A stretch of DNA of 64,000 nucleotides from positions 637,501 to 701,500 of the forward strand of contig NZ_JAIVFP010000001.1 in the NCBI RefSeq assembly GCF_022760755.1, given 5' to 3'. The notes beneath the pieces were generated by a model that was not told the origin of the DNA, did not search any database, and was given only the letters and a program-made list of their open reading frames with translations. Source of the DNA: Candidatus Rhodoblastus alkanivorans (GTDB taxonomy: Bacteria > Pseudomonadota > Alphaproteobacteria > Rhizobiales > Beijerinckiaceae). The position numbers and the translations under genes are program-made. Positions 16,694 to 25,956 of the stretch are shown here, piece by piece. Every line of letters begins with the position of its first letter. Within the stretch, counting starts at the first letter, position 1.

Positions 16694-19011
16694 GCCAAGC
16701 CGCGCAGATCGACTGGTGGCTCGCGCAGGTCGAAGTGAGCCGGCGCGCGGTCCTGTCGGGACGGGACGAGCGCCGACGGCTGCGGCCGTCGGGCCCGCTC
16801 GATGACGCGCCTTGGGCGCGCCGCGCGCAGGCGACACGGACGATGGAGGCTCCGGCCAGCGAGGCCGGCGTCGAGGGCAGGACGATCACCGGCGCCCGAG
16901 ACGACGAACGCCGCCGCGGCCTGCCTGCAGCTTCTGGAGGCGGCGGGGCGACGGGCGGGACAGGTGATCCGCGAGCGGAAAGCGCGCCGATCGCCGGCGA
17001 CTTATCCGGTGGCGGTGGAAAGAGCGGCGGCGCACTCGGCCGGGCGAGAAAACTCGCCGCCGGCTACCAGCCCGCCGTCATCAAAGTCGTTTCCTATGCG
17101 CGCGGCGCGGCCCGGGCGACGGCGACCGGGCAATATGTGCAGCGCGACGACGTTGCCCTCGAATCCCATGACGGGCGCATGCTGGAGGACCGCGACGCGG
17201 TCGCCGAAGAAATCAAGGCCTGGTCGGCGAGTTTCTCCAGGCGGGCGGAGAGTCAGGACGTCGTGGCGCTGCGGCTGAAGTTGACCGGTGTTTCCAATAC
17301 GCCCGAGGGCCGGGCGGTTTACGAAATGGCGGTCGCCGCCGGATTCGAGGGGCATCGTCACGCCTGGCGCATCGACGCCTCGCCTTCGGGCGAAATCGAG
17401 GCGCGCGTGGTCGTCGCGACGGCCGGCGCGCCGAAGGAGAGGTTCCGCGTCCGCGAGGAGCGGTTCGACGCCGAGGGGGACGGATTTGCGCGCCGTCGCC
17501 TCGATGGCAAATCCGAAGCGGCCATCAAGGCGCGCATCGAAGCCGCGACGAACTCCGCGCCGCAGGCGATCGCCGTCATCCCCGGCGCCCCCGGGCACGG
17601 CCGGGACGGGGTCGTCGACCGGCTGACTAGGCTCGTCGAAAAAGGCGCGGCGGCCGACGACCGCGGCGAGGCGATCGCAAGCCCGGGCGACATTCGCTTG
17701 GCCGCGCGGCAATGGGGCCCGTCGCTGCGCTCGCAATCATCGCGCGACACGATGCATCTGATCATTTCGGCGAAGGCCGGGACCGACGTTTCGGCGCTGA
17801 CCAACGCCGCGCGCGCCTTCCTGCACGACCGCTTCGCCGACCATAAATTCATGTTCGGCGTCCATACCGACAAGGAGGCCGACGGGCACATCCACGCCCA
17901 TGCGGTCATCACGGTCAGGAACGAATCTGGCCAAAAAATCCATCCGAACCGCGACACGTTTCGCGATTGGCGCGAATCTTACGCCGAGCACGCGCAGGCG
18001 CAGGGGCTCAAGATCGTCGCGACTTCGGCGAAGGAGCGGGCGTCGTCGCAGAGCTACGGCCCGAAGGACAAGGCGATCGTTGACGCCGCCGAGCGGCCGC
18101 GGCCGCGGCCGGCGCGCGAGGCGCGCGACCGCGCCTACGCCGCCGATCCCGCCAATCGATGCTTGATCGACAACGCCCGCCAGCGCATCCGCATTGCGCG
18201 GACCAATCCGATCCGGCTGCCGGCGTCGGAACCGGACCGGCGCGCCGTCAGCGAAAGCGTTTCGGCCTGGGCGGCGGTCGCGCGGGAAAACCCCGAAAAC
18301 GCCGCCGCCCGAGACATGCACGATCGCTTGAGCCTCGCGCAGACGATCGGCGGCATCCTGCACGCGATCGAGAACCGCGTCGCCTATTTTGCCAAGGAGG
18401 ACCAGGACATGGCGATCACGTCGGAGCAGATGACGAAGGATCTGCGCTTGATGAACGAGGCGGTTTCGCGCACCGCCGATCTTCTCGACGGCGAGACCAA
18501 ACTGCAGTTTCGCGAGCGGTCGGCGCGCTATCTCGAAACGCTCGCCAACCGCGTCGACCTGCAACGGGCGCAGGAGCGCGGCGCCCAAGAGCTTTCGCGC
18601 GCCGAAGTCGAAAGAATCGCCGGCGCGAACGCCGACCGCCTGATCGAGCGCGTCGAGGCGATCCGCGCGAAAGAGGAGCGGGAGGCGGCGGAGGCGCGGC
18701 GGCTCGCCGATCGCGCGATCGAGGCCGAGCGCCGCCAGGAGGGAAGGGGCGGGGTCGATCCCGAGTCGCAGCGCGAAACCCGCGCCGATCGGGCGATCGT
18801 CGCCGGCGCGCAGCAGGCGGCGGCGCGAGAGGCTGCCGCGGCGCGAGAGGCGGCGAATGTTCTCGCCGATCATCCGGCGCGGCCTTTGCCGCAGGCGTCG
18901 GTCGAGTCCGACGCGCTGGCGAAGCTTCGCGCCGAGCAGGAAAAGGTCTTGCGCGACATCGAGGGCGAGGGCGCCGAGGCGCAGACCAACAAGGGTCAAC
19001 GCATGGGGTGA
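16690..19011 (+). CDS. Conjugative relaxase / mobilization nuclease
   Basis: A 773-residue relaxase. A Pro/Gly/Arg-rich stretch of about 130 residues precedes the nuclease region. TATGQYVQRDD (near residue 155) offers a candidate catalytic Tyr, and the metal-binding histidines are seen as VHTDKEADGHIHAHAVI (H392, H400, H402, H404), the three-histidine signature of MOBP/MOBQ-like enzymes. The C-terminal third is Glu/Arg/Ala-rich and likely coiled-coil. It is translationally coupled to the MobC-like gene. No coupling protein or type IV secretion gene is in the window, so the element is at least mobilizable. Confidence 0.85.
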   Translation: MSQAAQIDWWLAQVEVSRRAVLSGRDERRRLRPSGPLDDAPWARRAQATRTMEAPASEAGVEGRTITGARDDERRRGLPAASGGGGATGGTGDPRAESAPIAGDLSGGGGKSGGALGRARKLAAGYQPAVIKVVSYARGAARATATGQYVQRDDVALESHDGRMLEDRDAVAEEIKAWSASFSRRAESQDVVALRLKLTGVSNTPEGRAVYEMAVAAGFEGHRHAWRIDASPSGEIEARVVVATAGAPKERFRVREERFDAEGDGFARRRLDGKSEAAIKARIEAATNSAPQAIAVIPGAPGHGRDGVVDRLTRLVEKGAAADDRGEAIASPGDIRLAARQWGPSLRSQSSRDTMHLIISAKAGTDVSALTNAARAFLHDRFADHKFMFGVHTDKEADGHIHAHAVITVRNESGQKIHPNRDTFRDWRESYAEHAQAQGLKIVATSAKERASSQSYGPKDKAIVDAAERPRPRPAREARDRAYAADPANRCLIDNARQRIRIARTNPIRLPASEPDRRAVSESVSAWAAVARENPENAAARDMHDRLSLAQTIGGILHAIENRVAYFAKEDQDMAITSEQMTKDLRLMNEAVSRTADLLDGETKLQFRERSARYLETLANRVDLQRAQERGAQELSRAEVERIAGANADRLIERVEAIRAKEEREAAEARRLADRAIEAERRQEGRGGVDPESQRETRADRAIVAGAQQAAAREAAAAREAANVLADHPARPLPQASVESDALAKLRAEQEKVLRDIEGEGAEAQTNKGQRMG

Positions 19012-19035
19012 TGCGACCGCCGGCGGAATTCGCAC

Positions 19036-19764
19036 TCAGCGCAGCAGCTTCATCCGCAAGGCGATGGCGATCGCGTGGCCCTTGGTGACGGCACCGAGTT
19101 TTTCGCGGGCGGAGAGGAGATGTTTGACCACGGTGGGCTTGGAGATTCCGAGGATGACGGCGATCTCCCAGTCCGTCTTGCCCTCGGCCGCCCACAGCAG
19201 GCAGTCGAATTCCCGCGGGGTGACCTTGCCGAGGAGACGCCGGCGACTCTCGCGGTGGTGCAGGAATGCGCCGACCGCGTAACTGGCGGCGAAACCTAGC
19301 AGTGCGCGGCCTTCCGCGTCGACGGCAGCGTCAGGGCCTCCGAACGACACCGCCGCGAGGCTGCCGTCGAGAGTCGGCACGGGAACGACATAGCCATCGC
19401 GCAGGCCGAATTCCGCCGCCTCGCCCTTGATCAGCGCGACGTCGTCGGCCGCGGGGCACGAGCTGTAGGCCTCATCCCAATCGAAGGGAGCCCGATCGCT
19501 CTGGAGGCGACGCACAATCGGATCGCGAAAAACAAAGCCGCGGTCGTGGTAGCGGCCGGCCCATTCCGAGGGGAAGCGCTGGAACAGGATTCGGGATGCG
19601 ATTTCATCGGGCGAGACGCGGGTTGTGGGTACGATGCCAGCGAACACAGAGTTGAAGCCGTACTGGACGGCAATTTTCAGCAGTGAACGTTCGACTTCCG
19701 CCGCGTCGCTGGAACGCTCGATGCTTTCAATGAACCGCCACGTCTTATCAAAATTCTTATCCAA
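19036..19764 (-). CDS. LuxR-family regulator with autoinducer-binding domain (LuxR solo)
   Basis: With the TTG at 19764, preceded by AAGGGA at suitable spacing, the protein has 242 residues, the usual LuxR size; in-frame codons extend to 19962. The N-terminal part (WAGRYHDRGFVFRDPIVRRL, then FDWDEAY) is an autoinducer-binding domain with the typical W, Y and D residues. The C-terminus is a LuxR HTH (LTPREFDCLLWAAEGKTDWE resembles it, read here as VTPREF..., then ISKPTVVKHLLSAREKLG). No luxI homologue is nearby. It converges on the relaxase with a 24-bp gap, recalling TraR control of conjugation; that link is inference. Confidence 0.75.
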   Translation of the reverse strand: MDKNFDKTWRFIESIERSSDAAEVERSLLKIAVQYGFNSVFAGIVPTTRVSPDEIASRILFQRFPSEWAGRYHDRGFVFRDPIVRRLQSDRAPFDWDEAYSSCPAADDVALIKGEAAEFGLRDGYVVPVPTLDGSLAAVSFGGPDAAVDAEGRALLGFAASYAVGAFLHHRESRRRLLGKVTPREFDCLLWAAEGKTDWEIAVILGISKPTVVKHLLSAREKLGAVTKGHAIAIALRMKLLR

Positions 19765-20258
19765 TATCGTTCGTCCCTTCACAAATACGATGAAATGCGC
19801 TGGCTGGCGCAGGAGGACCCTCCCGACACTGTTCAGGTTGAGGGGAATGTTTCCACGGGATCGGGGCCAAAATGCGAAGCCTAAGCACGACTTTCGTCTA
19901 TGTCTACCGATGTCGGCCCCGTTGTTCGCGATTGCAAATTCCTTATGGCAGGCCAGAGGCAAAAGCCGGCGCGCCGGGCGATTATTCGCTCGGCGCGCCA
20001 GTGCGTGCGTCTAAACGCAAATCGGACGGCAACGCCCCGAGAAAAAGGCTTTGCAACCGGCTTCGTCGTGGAAGCATGATCGCCTTGTTTCGCGCTCCGA
20101 CAAGCAACTGATATATCCAATGAAATTTCTTGGGCGCCTCTCGATATTATTGTTATGCCTTATTCGTCAGGCGGCTTGGCCTTGCGCCCCACCGTTCGGT
20201 CGCTATCCTGCTCCAACCTTGATGCTTTTCGCCTTTGATAAAGCGTGCGGAATTTGAA
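19765..20258. other. Gap without a recognisable gene
   Basis: About 490 bp between the LuxR gene and the DISARM remnant. The part near the LuxR gene probably holds its promoter. No protein with recognisable similarity, tRNA or clear repeat was seen. Confidence 0.5.
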
Positions 20259-21208
20259 ATGACGGAAATCGGCAGTTTTGTTGAGTTGCGCGGCCGGAAA
20301 TGGTTGGTCGAAGGTACCGACGGCGATCTCGGCGACCTCGAATCCGTTCGCCTCTCCTGCATTTCCGACGACGCTCAGGGCGAACCGCTTGAAGTGCTTT
20401 GGGACGCGGAAATTGCGCCCAGGTCGCTCGATGAAGACGAATGGGCCAAGATCGGTCATGGCGCGCCCGACGCCCCGGAAGTTCTCGCAGCGCATTCACC
20501 CGCTTTGAAGCGGCGCCATCGTCGGCCGATGGCGACATCGAAGATGTTCATTTGGCTGTTGATGGCGCACCGATCGCAAAGGACGCCGATTGGCTGCCGG
20601 CCGTCGAGCTATTCGGCGAGGGGCTGTTCGTCCATTTTGAATATGAGGCCATCAAGGCTTGGCTTAACAAGCAAACAGTCCGGGCGCGGGAGGAACAGCT
20701 CTTGCGAGGCTATGCCCATTGGGCGTCGAAGTTTTCGGGCAAGAAACCGGATTATCCTGGAACACCCTATGTCCTGCTGCACAGCTTGGCGCATGCTTTG
20801 ATGCAAGAAATCGCGCTTGATTGCGGCAATCCGGCGAGTTCGTTGAAAGAGAGGGTTTATGCACAGCAGGCGATCCGCGGGGGTGCTTACGATCGCTGCG
20901 GTCTTCTAATTTATACCGCCAGTACGGGCGCTCAAGGGACGCTGGGCGGTCTGGTTGGGGTCGCGTCACGTTTTGCAAGCATCCTGCAGGCTGCTCTGCG
21001 CCGCTTGGAGATCTGCTCCAACGATCCGATCTGCGCCGATCATGAGCCCGATGATCGCAGCGGCGATCGGGCGACACATGGCGCCGCTTGCCACGGATGC
21101 CTGCTCGTGGCTGAGACAAGTTGCGAGAGCCGAAATCTGTTTTTGGACCGGGCGCTGCTTGTAAAAACCATGGCGGCGGGCGACGCGGCGTTTTTCAACA
21201 GTGCTTGA
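20259..21208 (+). pseudogene. DISARM deletion scar: start of drmD joined to end of drmB
   Basis: From ATG 20259 about 78 codons (MTEIGSFVELRGRKWLVEG through APDAPEVLAA) match the N-terminus of DrmD, the SNF2-type helicase of class 1 DISARM. Near 20494 the similarity switches frame to a C-terminal DrmB (DUF1998) segment starting FTRFEAAPSS. It continues with VLLHSLAHALMQEIALDCG, LLIYTASTGAQGTLGGLVG and the Cys-rich HGAACHGCLLVAETSCES, ending at 21208. The order drmD-drmMI-drmA-drmB of class 1 DISARM explains this as one deletion removing everything between. The joint is out of frame, so no fusion protein is expected. drmC is not downstream. Confidence 0.75.
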
Positions 21209-21296
21209 AGAGCCTGACCTATGCCAAGGCAGGGCCGCGCGCGCCGGCGATAGGCTGGGCCAGAAATCCGGAATCCCTCGATCGAGGCCCGACACG

Positions 21297-21848
21297 ATGA
21301 AGCCGTTCGCCCTCCTCGCCGTCCTTTTCGCCACGGCGCCCATCATGCCCGCCTTCGCCGCCGACATCTGCGAGGCGATCGTCCTCAGGGACGTCCCCGC
21401 CGTGGAGGAACCGTCCTCGATTCTCCGGCGCGGCGAGCACGACACGGCGATTACCCAGTACCGCGTCAACAAGAAGACCGGCATGGGCTCATTCTGCTCG
21501 CACGGCGGCTACTGCTATCCGACTGATGTCCTCGTGGACGGGCAGAAGGTTGAGGCGCTCCGCCTCACCAACTGCAAGGTCGGCAAGAAGGACGACTTCG
21601 ACGACCCAGACGACGTCTTCTACAGGGTGGACGTGCTGCGCTCGAAGGTGTCGCCCCGTGAGCTCCGGGTGGACGACGTTGACAACCGGCTTCTGGAAAT
21701 GGGCCTTTGCTCGGCCTGCGCCGGGAACGCCGCCCATTACTATGTCGAGATGCCGAACTCGAAGTGCGGGAGGCTCGTCAAGGCCACGCTGGAGGGCAAC
21801 CCCGCCGCGCTGAGGACGCTGAAGGACGGCCCCGGCTATTGCAACTGA
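21297..21848 (+). CDS. Secreted hypothetical protein, Cys-rich
   Basis: A 183-residue protein with a clear Sec signal peptide (MKPFALLAVLFATAPIMPAFA, cleavage after AFA). The mature part has eight or more Cys in pairs (ICEAIV, SFCSHGGYC, LCSACAGN, GYCN), suggesting disulfides in the periplasm. I chose ATG 21297 because the signal peptide begins there, although the frame is open to 21201. I do not recognise the family. It stands alone between the DISARM scar and a gene-free stretch. Confidence 0.6.
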   Translation: MKPFALLAVLFATAPIMPAFAADICEAIVLRDVPAVEEPSSILRRGEHDTAITQYRVNKKTGMGSFCSHGGYCYPTDVLVDGQKVEALRLTNCKVGKKDDFDDPDDVFYRVDVLRSKVSPRELRVDDVDNRLLEMGLCSACAGNAAHYYVEMPNSKCGRLVKATLEGNPAALRTLKDGPGYCN

Positions 21849-22306
21849 CGCTGCCGATGGGGGCGCGGGCGAAGCCCGGTCCGTTCAGCGCTATTTATGC
21901 CGCGAACGCCCGTGAGCTGACGGGCGGGCGCCTTTGGAGCCGGAGGCCTTCGCCATCGCATGTCTCGCGCCGAATCCGCGCATTACGGGCGCGAATCCCC
22001 GACCTCGAGCCTTCTGCGCCGGAAGAGGCGTCTTCTTCGAGAAGCCGGGCCATTCCGTCGCCGCACCGATGCACTCGACGCGTGTGAGGTCGCGCCGCTT
22101 CTCCGAGTCCATGGCCGCGAATCCCGCCGTCTTATCCTTTTTCAGTGATCATCTTCGCTCCCCCCTAAATTTGCACCGTTTAGATGGGGACACGACAGCG
22201 GGGAAAAAGTCCGCTCGGTCCTCGCACGGTCGAACCAGCCGAACATGCCTGCGATCCCCACGAGGCAGACTGCGGCAAGTAGCGCCTTCGTTCAAGCTCG
22301 GCTCGA
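21849..22306. other. Gap without a recognisable gene
   Basis: About 460 bp between the secreted protein and the converging SRAP gene. Several short open frames exist but none has a convincing start, composition or similarity. Confidence 0.5.
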
Positions 22307-22966
22307 TTATTCAGCCACCCCGTCCTGCCGCTCCCCCTTTGCCACGATCTTGAGCGCCGCGTCAGCCAACGGTCTTTGAAGCGCCATGGCCTCGGCCGCC
22401 GGCGCCCGCAGCCAGACGTCGAATTCGTCCTCGGTCGTCAGTATCACCGGCATGGCCTTCGGGTGAATCGGGGCAACGATGCCGTTCGGCTCTGTCGTCA
22501 GGAAGGCAAAGACGTCGGCGGTGACCTCGCCCTCCTTGGCCTTCCGCACCGATGTCCAACTCGTCCAGACGCCGGCGAAGGCGGCGAGGGGGCGGCCGTC
22601 GTCGAGGGCGAACCAGACCGGGATTTTCTTCTTATCCGGCATGGTTTCGTATTCCGAGAATGACGTGAAAGGCACGAGACATCGGTTCGCCGGCCCGAGC
22701 CAGCGGCGCCAGTGCGGAGACGCCACGTTGCGGACGTTGGTTACGCCGGGATCGGTCGCCTTCCCCTTCAGGGCGAACTGCGGCGACGGCATGCCCCACC
22801 TGGCCGTCGTCAGTTCCCGCTCGCCGGCGGCCACACGGACGATCGGCGCCGGGTAGTCGGGAAATATGCCGGGCATTGGAGGCAGGTTGCCGGTCCGGTC
22901 ATGGGTGACGCGGAACAGGGACCGCATAGCGTCCTGCGCCTTGGTGATCGAATACAAATTACACAT
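22307..22966 (-). CDS. SOS response-associated peptidase (SRAP/HMCES/YedK family)
   Basis: A 219-residue SRAP protein. The start is fixed by MCNLYS: Cys2 becomes the N-terminal nucleophile after Met removal and forms the thiazolidine link to abasic sites in single-stranded DNA. Further family residues are visible as TNVRNVAS, the active-site Glu in PFTSFSEYE and the His in APIHPKAMPVIL. Family members protect abasic sites and are common in mobile and SOS-linked regions. In-frame codons upstream to 23065 would bury Cys2 and are rejected. Confidence 0.9.
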   Translation of the reverse strand: MCNLYSITKAQDAMRSLFRVTHDRTGNLPPMPGIFPDYPAPIVRVAAGERELTTARWGMPSPQFALKGKATDPGVTNVRNVASPHWRRWLGPANRCLVPFTSFSEYETMPDKKKIPVWFALDDGRPLAAFAGVWTSWTSVRKAKEGEVTADVFAFLTTEPNGIVAPIHPKAMPVILTTEDEFDVWLRAPAAEAMALQRPLADAALKIVAKGERQDGVAE

Positions 22967-23208
22967 GGGCGGATTATGCTCGCCGAGGCGGCTGAGACAA
23001 TGGAAAACCACAACCTTGGCCTTCCCCGGAAGCCCCCCGGCGAAAGGCCCCGCGCCCGGGGGCATTGCGGGGCCGCGCGAAACCGCCGAAGGGCGTTCTT
23101 GCGCCGAGCTCGTACTTGGCCTTGGCTGCGGATATACGCCATCGAATGGCGGGCGCCCTTACCCCCGCGCGAAGCGGTCGCGACCGCCCAGCCAACTACA
23201 GGTGACGC

Positions 23209-23922
23209 ATGGCAGACGACGATTCGACGAAGAGCGCCGTCGCCGACCCGCCGGTCGTCAGCCTAGACGACCTCCTGCCGGGCGACGTGCTGCTGTACCG
23301 TCCGGCCGGTCCGAACGCCGTGCAAAGGCGGATTTCGGCGACGACAAGCAGCCCTTACACGCACGCGGCGATCCACCTCGGCGGAGGCGAGATCGCCGAG
23401 TCCGTGGCCTGACCTCTTCTGCGCGGCGTCGGGAAATCCGCGGTCGGACAGTCGCTGAATGGCAGCCTTTGCGTCGGCGTCCTTCGGACCCAATGCGTGT
23501 TTTCCGCGGAGCGGGCGGCAAAGTTGAACGAGTTCGTCGACGCCGTCGTCAGTCGCGGAAGGCTCTATAATGTCGGCGCCGCCGCCGGCTTCGAGCGGAA
23601 GAGCGCCGATTATTTCGACAACCAGTTGGAAATAATCCAAGCCAATTACGGGAAGTGGCGCTCGCTCAAAAGCTTCGTCGACGAGAGCTACATCTGCTCG
23701 GCATTCGTCGTCGCGTGCTATTCCGTCGTGGGGATCATCGCAGAAAGCGCCCATGTGGCCTATCCACCGGAGTTCTTTTCGCCGGCGGGCCTCTACGGGG
23801 ATCCGACGTTCGGCTGGCTGCTCGGATACCTGCTCCCGGAAGGCGGGTCGGTGCCGGCCGGCGATCCGCTGCTGGCGCAGACGACCCATTGGCGCGACAA
23901 TCTGGCCGTGCGGTGGTGGTAG
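23209..23922 (+). pseudogene. YiiX-type papain-like cysteine hydrolase with an in-frame TGA
   Basis: A 237-codon frame broken once by TGA at 23410-23412. The first part has LLPGDVLLYRPAGPN and YTHAAIHLGGGEIAE, holding the catalytic His of permuted NlpC/P60-like (YiiX) hydrolases. The second part, in the same frame, continues CVGVLRTQCVFSAERAAKLN and ESYICSAFVVACY with the catalytic Cys. Both catalytic residues survive on separate halves, so one point mutation appears to have inactivated the gene. It has no signal peptide. The substrate in this family is often unknown. Confidence 0.7.
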
Positions 23923-24007
23923 GGCGTGGTCGGGCCATTTCCCGAGCGCCTTCGCCGGTCCGCGGTCGCTAGGCGCACCGCGCGCCCGGCGGGGACTCGC
24001 CGAAACC

Positions 24008-24613
24008 CTATTCGGCCTTGTGCCGCTCGATGATGTCCAAGCCTGCCGCGGTCAGGAACAGGCCTTTCGAGACGCGACTTCCGATCAGGCGACCTTCGAC
24101 GGCCGCGACGACTTTCGGGCCGACCTCGACCTGAAGGCGGGACAGCGTCTTCGCCGTTTTCGCCTCGTTGTGGACCGGGCCGGCCTCGCCAACGTACCTG
24201 CGGATGCCCGGCCATTTGTCGTAGGTGCTGCCGTTGGCGCGGCGCTTGAGACGCGGTCTTCCCGTGTTCGGATCGACCCATTCGTCGATCAGGTCCAGAA
24301 ACAGCGCCGTGAGCGTTTTTCCGCCCGCCTTCGCCAGTTCCCCAAGTTCCGTCCTCAGCTTCGCGGGCACGTCGCCTTGGAGGAATCCCGAGCGGTCGCG
24401 CGTTTCCTCGTCTAGCAGGTCGTCCAGCGCCCGCAGGATCGCCCGGCTCGCTTTCGCCTTCGCGCGCGTCTTGACGGCGGCCTTGCCCGCGATCGCCTTG
24501 GCTTCTTCGCTTGATTTCGCGACCCGGATGACGAGTTGGCCGCCCTGCGCCTTGAAGGTCACCGCAGGAGACCGGCTCCCCGTGTTGATTTTTATCGACG
24601 CGTTTTCGTTCAT
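24008..24613 (-). CDS. Hypothetical protein
   Basis: A 201-residue basic protein from ATG 24613 (MNENASIKINTGSRSPAV). The N-terminal half is Lys/Ala-rich. The middle has LRTELGELAKAGGKTLTALF and the C-terminus LSRLQVEVGPKVVAAVEGRL. I do not recognise a family. It faces away from the small gene at 24807, and the nested dyads at 24683-24733 lie between them. Confidence 0.5.
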   Translation of the reverse strand: MNENASIKINTGSRSPAVTFKAQGGQLVIRVAKSSEEAKAIAGKAAVKTRAKAKASRAILRALDDLLDEETRDRSGFLQGDVPAKLRTELGELAKAGGKTLTALFLDLIDEWVDPNTGRPRLKRRANGSTYDKWPGIRRYVGEAGPVHNEAKTAKTLSRLQVEVGPKVVAAVEGRLIGSRVSKGLFLTAAGLDIIERHKAE

Positions 24614-24682
24614 CGTGGCTCTCCTGCTTCGACCCATGAATGCTGCGAAATCAGAGACCTGGCCTGTCCGCCAACATCCATG

Positions 24683-24733
24683 TGTCCTCTGAATGTCGTC
24701 GCATCGCCCTCAAACGAGGGCATATAGAGGACA
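24683..24733. promoter_or_regulatory. Nested double dyad in a divergent promoter region
   Basis: TGTCCTCT (24683-24690) pairs with AGAGGACA (24726-24733). Inside them GCCCTC (24706-24711) pairs with GAGGGC (24716-24721) around an AAAC loop. The structure lies in the 193-bp space between two divergent small genes. It could be paired operator sites or a structured leader. Confidence 0.45.
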
Positions 24734-24806
24734 TGCTACTAGCCTGGACTAGACAGCATTTCGTGATCAAATTCAATGCAGTTAGACAAGAACGAGGGAG
24801 ACAAAA

Positions 24807-25142
24807 ATGGGGAAAATCGTACCGTTTAAAAAACGCGTCCACGTCGCGCTTCACACCGCGCCGGCGCGGTCGCGCAAGGGCGGCAAAAAGGCCGAGGCGG
24901 CCCGTATCGACGTCTACATCGACCCGGAGCCGGAGTTTCGCCTGCGGGTCGTAAAGCGCTACGTTTTGCACGGAATCCTGTCGTCCTGGGGCTGGCGGCT
25001 GACGAAGGGCCTGTTCAGGGAGATTTTCGAGCAGGGCGGGGTTTTCGAGGTCCGCTGTAAGGCGTCGGACGCCGTCGAAATCCGGGAGCAGATCCGGCTG
25101 CGCCTGCCTGATCTGCGCGTCCGTCGCGTCCGGGCGGCCTGA
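24807..25142 (+). CDS. Small basic hypothetical protein
   Basis: A 111-residue protein (MGKIVPFKKRVHVALHTAPA) very rich in Lys and Arg. FRLRVVKRYVLHGILSSWGW in the middle may be an amphipathic segment, and the C-terminus is basic. A strong hairpin 33 bp after the stop supports it as a real transcription unit. No family recognised. Confidence 0.5.
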   Translation: MGKIVPFKKRVHVALHTAPARSRKGGKKAEAARIDVYIDPEPEFRLRVVKRYVLHGILSSWGWRLTKGLFREIFEQGGVFEVRCKASDAVEIREQIRLRLPDLRVRRVRAA

Positions 25143-25174
25143 GGAACCGGCTGCGCCCCTCTCGCGTGCGAAAG

Positions 25175-25198
25175 GCCGCCCGGATCGCTCCGGGCGGC
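25175..25198 (+). terminator. GC-rich hairpin terminator
   Basis: GCCGCCCGGA-TCGC-TCCGGGCGGC is a perfect 10-bp stem with a tetraloop, followed by a short T-containing stretch (ATTGTTGC). It terminates the small gene ending at 25142. Confidence 0.6.
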
Positions 25199-25631
25199 AT
25201 TGTTGCTACCCATCCTTTCGCTTCCCGCGCGGCTCGACCGGCCTGCGGTCGTCGGAGCAGACCACGTTGGGACCGGTCGGAGCCGGGACCGGCCCCCTCT
25301 TGACTTCGCGCTTCCGGCACGCGGCCTCGGCCGGCACGTCCGTCGACCTGCGCCCTGCTGATTAACAGCATCGCATTTGGCGTAATCATGATTATGCAAA
25401 TTGCCGTTCTTAGACTCCCACTCGTCAAAATGTTCTTCTTATGTTCTAAGTTGGAGGCGGAGCAGCCCGATGTCGGCGATGGTTGAGCAACTTGTCATTG
25501 CCTACGCCACGGACGAGGAGATCGGTCCCTTGATTATGGCGGGACAGGCGTAAACATTGGGTTTCTAGGGTGGCGTGGCGGAGAGGGAGGGATTGCCCGC
25601 TCTCGCGATTTATCTCAATAAAAGCAGCATC
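25199..25631. other. Gap without a recognisable gene
   Basis: About 430 bp between the hairpin and the small gene at 25632. No protein with recognisable similarity or clear repeat was seen. Confidence 0.45.
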
Positions 25632-25859
25632 TTACGACGGGGCCGCGTTTGAGCTTTGTACCACCGCTTCGTACCTCTGTCGAGAGGCCAGCACGAGGTC
25701 ATCCGCGGTTCGATAAGCCAGGCCGTTGCGGTCCAAGGACATGAAGGTCCCGCCGGCGGCTGTCGCGCGCTCAACGGACATTCCGAAAGCGAAATGAACC
25801 AGTGCTCGTGACCCACAGCCGTCCTTCACCAATCGTGACCTGGAACTCGATTTACGCAT
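25632..25859 (-). CDS. Small hypothetical protein
   Basis: A possible 75-residue protein from ATG 25859 (MRKSSSRSRLVKDGCGS), about 100 bp downstream of the AI-2E-type transporter in the same orientation. It has a mixed, protein-like composition and no recognised domain. Confidence is low because of its size. Confidence 0.3.
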   Translation of the reverse strand: MRKSSSRSRLVKDGCGSRALVHFAFGMSVERATAAGGTFMSLDRNGLAYRTADDLVLASRQRYEAVVQSSNAAPS

Positions 25860-25956
25860 CAAAGCAGTCCTTCCGAGCGTCGATGGCGGATATCTGTCCG
25901 TTGCGCGGCTTTGAGCAACGCATGAAATCATCGCTTGGTTAAAGGCGCTCTCCTTC

